Source of the DNA: a gamma proteobacterium HTCC2207 | Lineage (GTDB): Bacteria; Pseudomonadota; Gammaproteobacteria; Pseudomonadales; Porticoccaceae | Length of the DNA stretch: 64,000 bases | Direction of reading: 5' to 3' | Assembly: GCA_000153445.1 (NCBI GenBank) | Contig: CH672400.1 | Span: 134,782 to 198,781 of the forward strand | Notes under the pieces: model-generated | Told to the model about the DNA's origin: nothing | What the model saw: only the letters and a program-made list of their open reading frames with translations | The model's database searches: none | In this document: piece by piece, positions 43,681-52,864 of the stretch | Layout: the number at the start of each line of letters is the position of its first letter | Position numbering within the stretch: position 1 is the stretch's first letter | Program-made: the position numbers and the translations under genes

Positions 43681-44301
43681 GTGCGACGATCGTCGATGAC
43701 ATTATTTTCCGACCCCACATGCCAGTACAGCCATCGTGTGCGTATTGTATTAGCCGAAAAAGGCGTCACTGTTGATATTGAAGATATCGATCCAGGTGCG
43801 GTTACTGAAGAGATTCTTGAAGCCAACCCCTATGGCACACTGCCGACTCTAGTAGACCGTGATCTTGCGCTCTATGAGTCCAAAGTGGTTATGGAATATC
43901 TCGATGAGCGCTTCCCACATCCTCCACTGCTGCCAGTTTATCCTGTTGCTCGTGCTCAGAGCCGGCTCTGGGTGCACCGTATCGAAAAAGACTGGTGTTC
44001 ACTGATTACCCATATACTGCACAATCCGGAAAGCAAGAAGGCCGAAGAATCACGTAAAGAACTGCGTGAGTCATTGATCACTATTGCTAGCATCTTTACC
44101 GATATGCCTTATTTTATGAGCGAAGAGTTTACCTTGGTGGATTGCTGCTTGGCGCCTATTTTGTGGCGTCTACCTGAGTTTGGTATCGAGCTGCCAGTAA
44201 ACCGTCAGGTAAAACCATTGCATGACTATATGGAGCGGTTATTTGAGCGTCCCTCTTTCCAAGAGAGTTTGACTGATCTTGAGTTAGAGATTCGTCAATA
44301 A
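43681..44301 (+). CDS. sspA: Stringent starvation protein A
   Basis: RNA polymerase-associated protein with a glutathione S-transferase fold that affects stress and virulence gene expression. The N-terminal thioredoxin-like half ([42 protein letters not shown]) and the helical half match SspA. The start is GTG at 43681 because GAGAGG lies five bases upstream; an in-frame ATG at 43696 has none. It precedes sspB by one base, and the placement after the bc1 genes is conserved in Pseudomonas. Confidence 0.95.
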   Translation: MRRSSMTLFSDPTCQYSHRVRIVLAEKGVTVDIEDIDPGAVTEEILEANPYGTLPTLVDRDLALYESKVVMEYLDERFPHPPLLPVYPVARAQSRLWVHRIEKDWCSLITHILHNPESKKAEESRKELRESLITIASIFTDMPYFMSEEFTLVDCCLAPILWRLPEFGIELPVNRQVKPLHDYMERLFERPSFQESLTDLELEIRQ

Positions 44302-44302
44302 A

Positions 44303-44746
44303 ATGAAAATGCGGTCCAACCGACCCTACCTGCTGCGCGCCTTCTTCGACTGGATAGTGGACAACGATTGCACACCTTACATTGTGGTCGATGCTCATCA
44401 TCCAGGGGTGGAAGTTCCCCAGAGCTATGTGACCGATGGCCAGATCGTTCTGAATGTGGCGCCGCGGGCCGTTTCGAACTTTATTCTCGATCTTGAGATT
44501 CTTGCTTTTTCCACCCGTTTTGGTGGCATGCCAATTGATATTCAAGTGCCTGTGACTGCCGTTGTCGGTATATACAGTCAGGAGAATGGTCAGGGTATGG
44601 TTTTTGAGCACGAAGCCTCTGATGATCTGCCGCCGACACCGCCAAGCGGGCCGAAAGCGGTTAAAAAATCCTCAACTAAACCATCTGCTTCACTGAGCGA
44701 CAAGGCTCCAAAAAAGATTAAACCGTCGCTAAGGGTTATTAAATAG
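44303..44746 (+). CDS. sspB: ClpXP protease specificity-enhancing factor
   Basis: Adaptor that carries ssrA-tagged peptides to ClpXP. The conserved RPYLLRAFFDWIVDNDCTPYIVVDA start and FSTRFGGMP block are visible. A lysine- and proline-rich linker leads to the short end APKKIKPSLRVIK, which is the ClpX-docking XB peptide (LRVIK). It begins one base after the sspA stop. It works in the same pathway as SmpB, whose gene is also in the window. Confidence 0.96.
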   Translation: MKMRSNRPYLLRAFFDWIVDNDCTPYIVVDAHHPGVEVPQSYVTDGQIVLNVAPRAVSNFILDLEILAFSTRFGGMPIDIQVPVTAVVGIYSQENGQGMVFEHEASDDLPPTPPSGPKAVKKSSTKPSASLSDKAPKKIKPSLRVIK

Positions 44747-44768
44747 CAGCTACAGTCGGAGTATCCGT

Positions 44769-45947
44769 ATGTCTAAGCCAATCGCTATTCTTTCAGCCTC
44801 ACGCACGCCAATGGGCGGTATGTTGGGTTCACTATCTTCAGTTTCCGCCGCCGATCTGGGTGCCGCAGCAATTAGTGCGGCAGTGCAAAAGTCCACCTTA
44901 GGTGTAGACCAGATCGACGAAGTGCTGATGGGTTGCGTCCTCTCGGCTGGTGTAGGTCAGGCACCTGCGCGTCAGGCAGCATTATCTGCTGGGCTCACTC
45001 AAGGAACGCCCTGCACCACAATCAATAAAGTCTGTGGCTCGGCCATGAAAGCGGTAATGATGGGCTGCAATGCACTGCGTGCGGGACAGGCAACCACTGT
45101 TGTAGCCGGCGGTATGGAAAGCATGAGCCGAGCACCCTATTTGATCCCCCAGGGACGTCAGGGTTACAGATTTGGTCATGCGCAGATGCTAGATCATATG
45201 CAATACGACGGTCTGCAAGACGCCTATCAAGGCGTTGCTATGGGCCTGTTCGCTGAAAAATGTGCTGACAAATACAGTTTTAGTCGCGAGCATCAGGACG
45301 CCTATGCTATCGAGTCACTGCGTCGCGCCAACACTGCGATCGACAACGGTTGGTTTGATCAGGAAATTGCGCCAGTCACTATCTCTTCACGACGCGGTGA
45401 TGTGGTTGTAGATACAGATGAGCAGCCGGGCAATGCTAAGCCAGAGAAAATTCCGCAGTTAAGACCGGCTTTTGACAAAAATGGCACGGTTACCGCTGCC
45501 AATGCCAGCTCTATCTCCGACGGTGCCGCGGCCCTGACATTGATGATGGCTGACGAAGCTGAAGCGCGAGGCTTAAAGCCCATTGCCCTTATTCACGGCT
45601 TTGACCAAAGCGCCCATGAACCAGAGTGGTTTACTACAGCACCTGTTTCAGCGATTAACAAGACATTAGAACGCGTTGGTTGGACAGTGGACGATGTGGA
45701 TCTTTGGGAGGTTAACGAAGCGTTTGCGGTAGTTGCCATGGCGGCTATGCACGAGTTGAAAATACCCCACGAGAAACTCAATGTTCATGGCGGGGCTTGC
45801 GCTCTTGGACATCCAATTGGCACCAGTGGCGCTAGAATTATCGTTACCCTTATTCACGCCCTGCAACAGCACGGTGGCCGCAAAGGCATTGCTAGTCTCT
45901 GTATCGGCGGCGGCGAAGGCACTGCAATGGCTATTGAACTAGTCTAG
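44769..45947 (+). CDS. Acetyl-CoA C-acetyltransferase (thiolase II)
   Basis: Condenses two acetyl-CoA, or cleaves acetoacetyl-CoA. The 392-residue protein has the acylated Cys89 in TTINKVCGSAMKAVM, the NVHGGACALGHPIG histidine block, and the catalytic second cysteine in SLCIGGGEG. Length and the AtoB/PhaA-type sequence favour a biosynthetic enzyme. It follows sspB closely, but no polyhydroxybutyrate or acetoacetate gene is present, so the pathway is open. Confidence 0.93.
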   Translation: MSKPIAILSASRTPMGGMLGSLSSVSAADLGAAAISAAVQKSTLGVDQIDEVLMGCVLSAGVGQAPARQAALSAGLTQGTPCTTINKVCGSAMKAVMMGCNALRAGQATTVVAGGMESMSRAPYLIPQGRQGYRFGHAQMLDHMQYDGLQDAYQGVAMGLFAEKCADKYSFSREHQDAYAIESLRRANTAIDNGWFDQEIAPVTISSRRGDVVVDTDEQPGNAKPEKIPQLRPAFDKNGTVTAANASSISDGAAALTLMMADEAEARGLKPIALIHGFDQSAHEPEWFTTAPVSAINKTLERVGWTVDDVDLWEVNEAFAVVAMAAMHELKIPHEKLNVHGGACALGHPIGTSGARIIVTLIHALQQHGGRKGIASLCIGGGEGTAMAIELV

Positions 45948-45976
45948 AACTCTCGTTTAAAAGGCCAGTCTATAGC

Positions 45977-46543
45977 CTAGTCTACGTATTCAAAGACTTT
46001 GACAACACTGCGAACGCCGCTGGTTTGACTGGCGATCGCAGTGGCTTTCTCACCATTGATGCGTCTGACTCTACCCATTAAGTAAACCACGCTATCTTCA
46101 GCGGTCACTTCAATATTGGACGACTTAATCTCTTTGTCAAAGGTTAGCTTGGTGGCGACCTTGGCACTGATTAATGAGTCGTTGGTGCGAGCTACAATCG
46201 ACGAGTTGCCGCGTACTTGCAGTTCATTGTGAACCTGTCTTTGCCCAGTGTAGGCACGTGCTGTATCTCCAGCTAGAACTCTCAGCTCTTTAGTCGGCAC
46301 TTCACCGGTCAACAGCACAATGGAATTGTAGACATGGACATTAACATGGGCTTTCTTAAGTGCTGGATCGGCTTTCTTAATATTGACGCCGATAAAGGTG
46401 TCCATTTTTAAGTCGTTGATATCCGAACCAATGGGCGTCGACGTTAGATCCGGGTTGATTGGCTCTTTGACAACAGTGTTAACCACAGAGGTACAGCTGG
46501 ATAGAAGACCTACCAGTGTTAAAGCTAAGATTCCGTTACGCAT
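45977..46543 (-). CDS. dolP: Outer-membrane lipoprotein with two BON domains (DolP/YraP)
   Basis: Supports outer-membrane integrity and BAM function in E. coli. A lipoprotein signal ends LLSSC with Cys17. Two BON domains follow (about 48-110 and 122-188); VHVYNSIVLLTGEVPT and VTAEDSVVYLMGRVRR are the typical beta segments. Length 188 matches YraP (191). Its ATG touches the stop of the preceding SIS gene, completing the lpoA-yraN-diaA-dolP order. Confidence 0.93.
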   Translation of the reverse strand: MRNGILALTLVGLLSSCTSVVNTVVKEPINPDLTSTPIGSDINDLKMDTFIGVNIKKADPALKKAHVNVHVYNSIVLLTGEVPTKELRVLAGDTARAYTGQRQVHNELQVRGNSSIVARTNDSLISAKVATKLTFDKEIKSSNIEVTAEDSVVYLMGRVRRINGEKATAIASQTSGVRSVVKVFEYVD

Positions 46544-47116
46544 TTATTCACCTCCAAAAATATGACTGTCTATCAGTGCGCAGAGGCACTGAACAATTTG
46601 TACTTGCGATTGAATAATCAGCGGCGACGGTGCGCTGCCGATATTGATATGGACGTCATTGTAACTCACCAGATTAATCAGCAAATCATCATTTGCCGTA
46701 GAAATTAGCACGATCGACATGCCTCTATCCAGCGCTGTATTCAATGCCCCGAGCAATAAATTGCTATTGTCCCCACCGCTCAGCAGCACCAATATATCGC
46801 CACTTGCCGCCTGAGTTTTCAATGCTTGATTATAGCGTTCGGCAGCGCCACTCTGTTGAGCGATCTGGTTTAAATTGAGTGATGGAAAGCCAGGGCGGTC
46901 AATTTCATAACCCTGAGATAGATAATCGGTGAGAAGTTGCGCGACTAGGCTACTGGAATGTTCGCCGCAGGTAAAAACACGGTTTCCCGCCAGCAGAGCC
47001 GAAGCAATTTTTTCTGCGGCACTACCAATGGACTCGGCGCAGGTTTCCCCGGTCGCCATGGTTGCCTCAATCATGCTCTGAAACTGACTAAAAACCTTTT
47101 GATCTACTGCGTCCAA
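46544..47116 (-). CDS. diaA: SIS-domain protein, DiaA / phosphoheptose isomerase-like
   Basis: A 190-residue SIS protein. In this conserved cluster the E. coli orthologue is DiaA, which binds DnaA and promotes timely replication start. VFTCGEHSSSLVAQLLTDYL and DILVLLSGGDNSNLLLGALNTA are the SIS sugar-phosphate loops. GmhA is the nearest alternative; cluster position favours DiaA. Start TTG at 47116 with AAAGG close upstream; an ATG at 47074 would cut the N-terminal helix. Confidence 0.83.
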   Translation of the reverse strand: MDAVDQKVFSQFQSMIEATMATGETCAESIGSAAEKIASALLAGNRVFTCGEHSSSLVAQLLTDYLSQGYEIDRPGFPSLNLNQIAQQSGAAERYNQALKTQAASGDILVLLSGGDNSNLLLGALNTALDRGMSIVLISTANDDLLINLVSYNDVHINIGSAPSPLIIQSQVQIVQCLCALIDSHIFGGE

Positions 47117-47143
47117 TGACCTTTATTCCTATTTAAACTAGCA

Positions 47144-47545
47144 CTACTGAAGAATATTTTGTATCCAATTGATGCTATACATGCCTGACGATTGCCTATG
47201 AGGCTTGGCGGGGCTTATAGCTACAGCATCAAAGCGGCCACTGACTCTTTCAGTAAGGCCTTCACGCTGCATATAAGCCTGAGCTGCGGAACTTAAGCGC
47301 TGACATTTTTGCGCTGTAATAGACTCCTCAGCGGTGCCAAAGTTCAGATTGCTACGAAAGCGAACTTCGACAAATACCAAAACCGCATTATCCCGCATAA
47401 TCAGATCAATTTCGCCCCTGCGGGTGCGAAAGTTTTTTACCACCAACTCCAGGCCTTTAGCCTGCAAAAAATCCAGCGCCAACTGCTCAGCTTCGGCACC
47501 GCTCAATCGCTCTTTTTTGTTGTTTGGGAATATCCCTGTCCCCAT
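47144..47545 (-). CDS. yraN: YraN / UPF0102 endonuclease-like protein
   Basis: A 133-residue protein with a PD-(D/E)XK nuclease-type core: GAEAEQLALDFL, FRTRRGEIDLIMRD (Glu, Asp) and VFVEVRFRS (Glu-x-Lys/Arg). The biochemical role is not established. It sits between diaA and lpoA as in E. coli. A 15-bp tandem array starts ten bases upstream of its start codon. Confidence 0.93.
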   Translation of the reverse strand: MGTGIFPNNKKERLSGAEAEQLALDFLQAKGLELVVKNFRTRRGEIDLIMRDNAVLVFVEVRFRSNLNFGTAEESITAQKCQRLSSAAQAYMQREGLTERVSGRFDAVAISPAKPHRQSSGMYSINWIQNILQ

Positions 47546-47554
47546 AATACTTTT

Positions 47555-47629
47555 CCTGAAAAGATGGCTCCTAAAAAGATAGCGCCTGAAAAGATAGCGC
47601 CTGAAAAGTTAGCGCCTAAAAGGGTGGTC
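47555..47629. repeat. 15-bp x5 tandem repeat between lpoA and yraN
   Basis: Five consecutive 15-base units of the type CCTGAAAAGATAGCG start at 47555, 47570, 47585, 47600 and 47615; the middle ones are nearly identical and the outer ones degenerate. The array occupies the whole gap between the lpoA stop (47631) and the yraN start (47545) on the minus strand. Confidence 0.92.
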
Positions 47630-47630
47630 T

Positions 47631-49496
47631 CTAGGGTTGCGTTGGCACCACCCGGCCCTTTTCAAAGACCGCCCATTTTTCTGTTCGCTTTATACTTCCC
47701 TCTGACAGTCGCAGCATGCCTGTTGCGCCGAATACAGGCAGCGCATCGGGTCTGGCGAGTTCCTCGAGTAGGGCATGCAGTAAAAAGGCATCGTATCCGA
47801 GGGCATAGAGTTGACGATAGGCGGTGGGTAGACGCAGATCTGGCTTCAGTGGCCGAGGCATATGGCCTTCCAGAGTCCAGGGCATAGCACTAAATTTGAT
47901 GCCACTGAGATCGCGGTTGAGTTCGATCTGTTGAGTTCCGCTGTATATGTGCGAAGTAGCATAGACAGGAACATCACCGGCATAGAGAAAATCCAAGGCC
48001 GGTTTTATCTGGCGTACTTTTTCCGAATAACCGAGAACTATTACTAGGTCTATATCCTGCCGCCGCCTCGGGATAGAGCTAAGACTGCGGTTTACTGAAC
48101 GTCTAAGCGCCAGACTGCGTTGCTCACTGAGGTCAATTTCCAGTGGTCTCTGCAGTAGCCGCGTAAAATCATTGACACTATTGGGGTAGGATATTGCGTC
48201 AATCACTGCACCCCCCTTGGTCGTCCAGTAATCAATAAAATGCTCTCGAGCGCGGAGGCCCCAGCCGTTCTCCGGGGCAATCAGCAACACATTTCTCTGT
48301 CCTTGAATCCAAGCTTGATCTGCAAGTTGACTGATTTCATCCAGTGCAGAGAGACCAAATTGCAGTAAGTTCTCAGTAACAGTTAACTGATCTTCGTCTA
48401 GCCGATTGAGGGTCAGGGTAGGGACCTGTAAACGCGGGCTAGCTGCGAGTTCTTCCACTTGAGACTGGCGCATAGGACCAATGACCATATCCGCGCCGCG
48501 CTCAATCGCATTGTTGTAGACCTCAGCTACAGGCTGAGACGATGTGTCATAGATAGCTATTTTTGGCAGGCTAGCGCTCTGAGCTAGATTGTCATAATAG
48601 GCGCTGATAAAACCATTCAACACAGTAGTGCTGGGGGTTTCATATTGCCCCTGCATTGGCAGCAGCAGAGCAATATTCTTCGGTGCCATGGCACCACGGA
48701 ATCGGCCCTTTAGTGTGGCAGGTGGATTTTTGGCAGCTGGATGTTCCCGCCAGCTCTGCTTCCATACCGCGAAGAAATTCTTTTGTGCATTGGGGTCGGC
48801 CTGGCGGTAGCGCATGGCTGCGGCCAGTTCCAGCCAGCCAGCCAGCACACTGCGGTCGGTGAGGTCGGTTTGCTGCAGCTGACTAAATGGTAGTTCATTG
48901 AGCTGCAGCCAAAGTTGATCATGCACGGCGGAGATCTGTCGCTGGTCGCTCATTTTTCGCGGATTGTAGAGTTTGCTCAACTGAATATTATTTTCGATAC
49001 TGGCTTTTATATGGCCGCCAGCATAGTTAAGTGCGCCTTCAAGGGTCAGAATACGGCGCTGGAAATTTAGCCCTAGGCTCTGTCGCAACGCCACAAAGCG
49101 GATTTCGGTGAGCCTTGCTTTGCCACTGATCAGTTGCAATCCCGCGAGGTCTAGTTCGAGCCCGAGCAAACTGTACTCGACAAAAAACATATCGTTCAAT
49201 TGATCGGTAACAATAAGCTGCAGCGTGGTTCTACTCTGTTCGAGATCACCGCCTTGGGCAAATAGAATAGCAATATCCAGTAACAGATTGTCTCTGCCCT
49301 CAGTATCAGTCGATTGTAATCGCGCCAGAGCCACTTCGGCCTGGCTAACTAGAGACTGATTAATTTCGATATTTTCAGAGTCCAGAGTCACCCGAGCAAT
49401 TGGGTCTGAATTTTGCGTTGTAGTTGGCGCACAGCCCCCGATAAAGGCTAAGATGGCCAGCGCATAAATCATCGAGAGAAAAAATCGTTTAGTCAT
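47631..49496 (-). CDS. lpoA: Penicillin-binding protein activator LpoA (LppC)
   Basis: Outer-membrane lipoprotein that activates PBP1a. The signal peptide ends FIGGC with Cys22. An N-terminal TPR-like part (about 45-260) is followed by a periplasmic-binding-protein-like domain (NIALLLPMQGQYETPSTTVLNGFISAYYD... onward). Length 621 is normal. Its ATG at 49494-49496 overlaps the start of divergent rsmI, so its promoter must lie inside rsmI. It heads the lpoA-yraN-diaA-dolP operon. Confidence 0.94.
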   Translation of the reverse strand: MTKRFFLSMIYALAILAFIGGCAPTTTQNSDPIARVTLDSENIEINQSLVSQAEVALARLQSTDTEGRDNLLLDIAILFAQGGDLEQSRTTLQLIVTDQLNDMFFVEYSLLGLELDLAGLQLISGKARLTEIRFVALRQSLGLNFQRRILTLEGALNYAGGHIKASIENNIQLSKLYNPRKMSDQRQISAVHDQLWLQLNELPFSQLQQTDLTDRSVLAGWLELAAAMRYRQADPNAQKNFFAVWKQSWREHPAAKNPPATLKGRFRGAMAPKNIALLLPMQGQYETPSTTVLNGFISAYYDNLAQSASLPKIAIYDTSSQPVAEVYNNAIERGADMVIGPMRQSQVEELAASPRLQVPTLTLNRLDEDQLTVTENLLQFGLSALDEISQLADQAWIQGQRNVLLIAPENGWGLRAREHFIDYWTTKGGAVIDAISYPNSVNDFTRLLQRPLEIDLSEQRSLALRRSVNRSLSSIPRRRQDIDLVIVLGYSEKVRQIKPALDFLYAGDVPVYATSHIYSGTQQIELNRDLSGIKFSAMPWTLEGHMPRPLKPDLRLPTAYRQLYALGYDAFLLHALLEELARPDALPVFGATGMLRLSEGSIKRTEKWAVFEKGRVVPTQP

Positions 49497-50340
49497 GAAC
49501 TCAAATCAATCCGGTACGTTGTATGTAGTTGCCACACCCATAGGCAATCTGGGTGATATGGTACCCCGAGCAGTCGAGATCCTTCAAACAGTGAAGGCCA
49601 TTGCCTGTGAGGATACCCGTCACAGTAAAAAATTGCTGGATCATTTTCGCATCGATACACCATTGATGGCTTATCACGACCACAGCGACAAAAAGAGCAG
49701 CCATAAGATTCTAACGCAGCTCAGTGCCGGCAATGATATAGCCTTAATTTCCGATGCCGGAACACCGCTGATTTCCGATCCTGGGTATCGCTTGGTACTT
49801 GCGGCGCGGCAGCAGGGAATTAATGTTATTCCCGTTCCCGGTGCCTGCGCGGCCATTGCTGCCCTGAGCGTAGCAGGTTTGCCCACTGACCGATTTAGAT
49901 TTGTCGGTTTTTTGCCGGCCAAGAGCACACAGCGCAAAAAAGTCCTGCAGGAGCTCGCGGCAGTGCCGGAGACCGTGGTGTTTTATGAAGCACCCCACCG
50001 TATTTTGGACACTCTCAAAGACAGTGTTGAAGTATTTGGTGCTGAACACAGTGGTTTTATCGCTCGCGAGTTGAGCAAAACCTTTGAGACCTATCTCCAT
50101 GGCACGCTGGCTGAATTAGTCAGCATAGTTGAAGCTGATAGCAATCAGCAGCGCGGTGAAATCGTCCTGGTATTAGCCGGCCGAGAAGAGACCGAGAGCA
50201 CCGTAACAGTCGACGGTGAGCGAGTCCTGCGCCTCTTGTTAGCTGAATTACCAACCGCTAAGGCGGCGGCACTGACTGCCAAAATTACCGGCGGTGACAA
50301 AAAGCAGTTCTATCAAATGGCGCTGGCACTGAAAGATTAA
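49495..50340 (+). CDS. rsmI: 16S rRNA (cytidine 1402-2'-O)-methyltransferase
   Basis: Methylates C1402 of 16S rRNA in the P site. YVVATPIGNLGDMVPRAVEIL, EDTRHSKKLL, SDAGTPLISDPG and VPGACAAIAALSVAGLPTDRF are the conserved blocks of this tetrapyrrole-methylase-like family. Length 281. The ATG overlaps that of divergent lpoA, and no ribosome binding site is evident, which suggests a leaderless-like or weak start. Confidence 0.96.
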   Translation: MNSNQSGTLYVVATPIGNLGDMVPRAVEILQTVKAIACEDTRHSKKLLDHFRIDTPLMAYHDHSDKKSSHKILTQLSAGNDIALISDAGTPLISDPGYRLVLAARQQGINVIPVPGACAAIAALSVAGLPTDRFRFVGFLPAKSTQRKKVLQELAAVPETVVFYEAPHRILDTLKDSVEVFGAEHSGFIARELSKTFETYLHGTLAELVSIVEADSNQQRGEIVLVLAGREETESTVTVDGERVLRLLLAELPTAKAAALTAKITGGDKKQFYQMALALKD

Positions 50341-50358
50341 TCTGGGCATTTAGCGATT

Positions 50359-50388
50359 AAAAAGGGCTAGCTCATTCGAACTAGCCCT
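50359..50388 (-). terminator. Rho-independent terminator after maeB
   Basis: On the minus strand AGGGCTAG and CTAGCCCT (50381-50388 and 50363-50370) form an eight-base-pair stem with a ten-base loop, running into five T. It lies 30 bases past the maeB stop and 19 past the convergent rsmI stop. Confidence 0.8.
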
Positions 50389-50417
50389 CCGTAGTACCAT
50401 TTTATGTCTTTAGGTAA

Positions 50418-52688
50418 TTACTTGCTGTGCTGAATATCGGCGACAGTGAGTGCGGTCATATTGAAGATACCCCGCGAAGATACCGACGGAATCACAATAT
50501 GCGCCGGCTTGCTAAAGCCATTGATAAAGGGCCCGATCAATAACGCATCGGTTAGCGAGCGAATCAATCCCATGGCAATATTCGCAGCATCCAAATTAGG
50601 CATAACCAATACATTGGCGCGGCCCTCTAGGGTCGATTTTGAGTATATGGTTTTGCGCAATTTCGGATTCAGAGCACTGAGTACATGCATCTCACCGTCT
50701 ATTTCCAACTCGGGATGAGCGTCTCGCAACAGCTCGCTGGCTCTGCGCATTTTCCGTGCCGAGGCCGTATTGGCAGTACCAAAATTTGAGTGGGATAGCA
50801 GGGCCACCTTGGGCTCAATACCAAAGCGCTTAACGAGATCTATACTGGCTTCAGTAATCTGCACCAGCTCTTCGGCAGTGGGATCCACATTCATTGCTGT
50901 ATCAGCCAAGAATAACGGGCCATCTGGCATCAGCAATACTGCAGCAGATGAAACCAACTGCTCTTTATGGGCAGGGCCGAGTAGATGCATGATTTCACGC
51001 AGGTGAAAATCAAAGCGACCCACCTTGCCGCAAATAAGGCCATCGGCTTCGCCGCGGGCAACCATAACGGCGGCTATGGCAGTTTGATCGTCGCGCATTA
51101 TCTTGCGCGCAGCATCCACAGAGACACCGTGACGACCCACGCTCTGGTGATAGAAGGCCGCGTACTGTTCGTGTCGATCATTATTGCTGGGGTCAAATAT
51201 TTCCACGTCTTTGTCCAGATCGATACGCAAACCTAGGCGGTCAATTTTTTGTTCCATACCCGCGCGGCGGCCAACCAGAATCGGTGTGGCAATCTGCTCG
51301 TCCAATACTGCTTGCACCGCCAGCAGCACATCGTCGTTTTCCCCTTCGGCGTAGACAATACGCGCCGGCGCTTTTTTCGCCATTTCAATAATCGGCTGCA
51401 TAAACAACCCAGCCTGATTAACAAACTCATTGAGCGTCTGACGATAGGCTTCTAAGTCTTCGATGGGGCGTGTAGCGACACCGCTTTCCATCGCCGCTTT
51501 AACCACGGCCATGGGCACCACTTCAATCAGGCGTGGATCAAAGGCTTTGGGAATAAGATATTCAGGGCCAAATTTAAGTGCTTCATCGGCGTAGGCCGCA
51601 GCGACTACATCAGAGGTTTCCATAGTGGCCAGATCGGCAATGGCTCGCACCGCTGCCATTTTCATCTCTTCATTAATGGTCGATGCGCCGCAGTCCAGTG
51701 CACCGCGGAAAATAAACGGGAAGCAGAGAACATTGTTCACCTGATTGGGATAGTCAGAGCGACCAGTGGCCAAAATCGCGTCGGGGCGAGCGGCCATAGC
51801 GTCTTCTGGCATGATCTCTGGAATGGGATTCGACATGGCGAGAATAATTGGCTTTTCGCCCATCTTTTTCAGTAATTCGCCATTTAATACGCCGGGGCCT
51901 GAGAGCCCCATAAACAGATCAGCGCCTTCGATAGCATCGTCGATCGTGCGATCGCTAGTCTCTACTGCGTAATCTTCTTTCCAGGGATTCATACCCTCTT
52001 TACGGCCGGCATAGATAACACCAGTGCGGTCGATCATGCGCACATTTTTCTTTTGTAGACCCATGCTTACCAGCAGGTCGACGCAGGCGATACTGGCAGC
52101 GCCCGCACCTGAGACCACAAGCTTAACGTCTTCGAACTTCTTCTCGACTATACGCAGGCCGTTATAGATAGCGGCGGCGGCAACAATGGCGGTGCCGTGT
52201 TGATCGTCGTGAAATACCGGAATCTTCATGCGCTCGCGAAGTTTTTTCTCAACCATAAAACACTCGGGCGCCTTGATATCTTCAAGGTTGATGCCACCAA
52301 AGGTTGGTTCTAGGGCAGCGATAATATCGACCAGCTTATCCACATCTGTTTCGTCTACTTCAATATCGAAGACATCGATATTGGCAAACTTCTTAAACAG
52401 AACTGCCTTACCTTCCATTACCGGCTTCGAGGCCAGTGGGCCAATATTACCCAGACCTAGCACAGCAGTACCGTTGGTAATAACCGCGACCAGATTGCCT
52501 CGTGATGTAACCGAGGCGACTTCGGTGGGATTCTCGACAATCAATTCGCAGGCGTGTGCCACACCAGGAGAATAAGCTAGGGATAAATCACGCTTATTGG
52601 CCAGAGGTTTGGTCGGGCGAATCTCTAATTTACCCGGTGTTGGATGGGTGTGATATTTAAGTGCGGCTTCTTTAAATGAGTCGGTCAT
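50418..52688 (-). CDS. maeB: NADP-dependent malic enzyme with phosphotransacetylase-like domain
   Basis: Converts malate to pyruvate with CO2 release. The malic enzyme domain (about 1-430) shows [24 protein letters not shown] and the [13 protein letters not shown] dinucleotide fold. The second half (about 435-756) is a phosphotransacetylase-like regulatory domain, with SHSNFGT and the [14 protein letters not shown]-type end. From ATG at 52688 it has 756 residues, like E. coli MaeB (759); an upstream start at 52748 would add 20 unconserved residues. AGGA lies eleven bases upstream. Confidence 0.95.
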   Translation of the reverse strand: MTDSFKEAALKYHTHPTPGKLEIRPTKPLANKRDLSLAYSPGVAHACELIVENPTEVASVTSRGNLVAVITNGTAVLGLGNIGPLASKPVMEGKAVLFKKFANIDVFDIEVDETDVDKLVDIIAALEPTFGGINLEDIKAPECFMVEKKLRERMKIPVFHDDQHGTAIVAAAAIYNGLRIVEKKFEDVKLVVSGAGAASIACVDLLVSMGLQKKNVRMIDRTGVIYAGRKEGMNPWKEDYAVETSDRTIDDAIEGADLFMGLSGPGVLNGELLKKMGEKPIILAMSNPIPEIMPEDAMAARPDAILATGRSDYPNQVNNVLCFPFIFRGALDCGASTINEEMKMAAVRAIADLATMETSDVVAAAYADEALKFGPEYLIPKAFDPRLIEVVPMAVVKAAMESGVATRPIEDLEAYRQTLNEFVNQAGLFMQPIIEMAKKAPARIVYAEGENDDVLLAVQAVLDEQIATPILVGRRAGMEQKIDRLGLRIDLDKDVEIFDPSNNDRHEQYAAFYHQSVGRHGVSVDAARKIMRDDQTAIAAVMVARGEADGLICGKVGRFDFHLREIMHLLGPAHKEQLVSSAAVLLMPDGPLFLADTAMNVDPTAEELVQITEASIDLVKRFGIEPKVALLSHSNFGTANTASARKMRRASELLRDAHPELEIDGEMHVLSALNPKLRKTIYSKSTLEGRANVLVMPNLDAANIAMGLIRSLTDALLIGPFINGFSKPAHIVIPSVSSRGIFNMTALTVADIQHSK

Positions 52689-52824
52689 CTGTTCGAATTT
52701 CCTGTTACGGTATGAGAGTGCAATGGATAAGATTTGGTTGGTATACACTTGTATTTACAGTAATAAAACTAGTGGTATAGACTAATCCTGTAAGCTGATC
52801 CACTTATCTTTCACACAGTTTAAC

Positions 52825-52862
52825 GCGGCCTCGATATAAATAGCTACGAGCCTCGAGGCCGC
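52825..52862. promoter_or_regulatory. Perfect 10-bp inverted repeat at the protease start
   Basis: GCGGCCTCGA at 52825-52834 is the exact complement of TCGAGGCCGC at 52853-52862, across an 18-base loop that contains TATAAAT. The right arm includes GAGG, the likely ribosome binding site of the TTG start at 52865. It may be an operator over the promoter or an RNA hairpin that masks translation initiation. Confidence 0.65.
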
Positions 52863-52864
52863 AC

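Noticed and set aside
47309-47887. 192-residue plus-strand frame across yraN and lpoA
   Set aside because: It is antisense to two well-recognised genes and runs through the 15-bp repeats.
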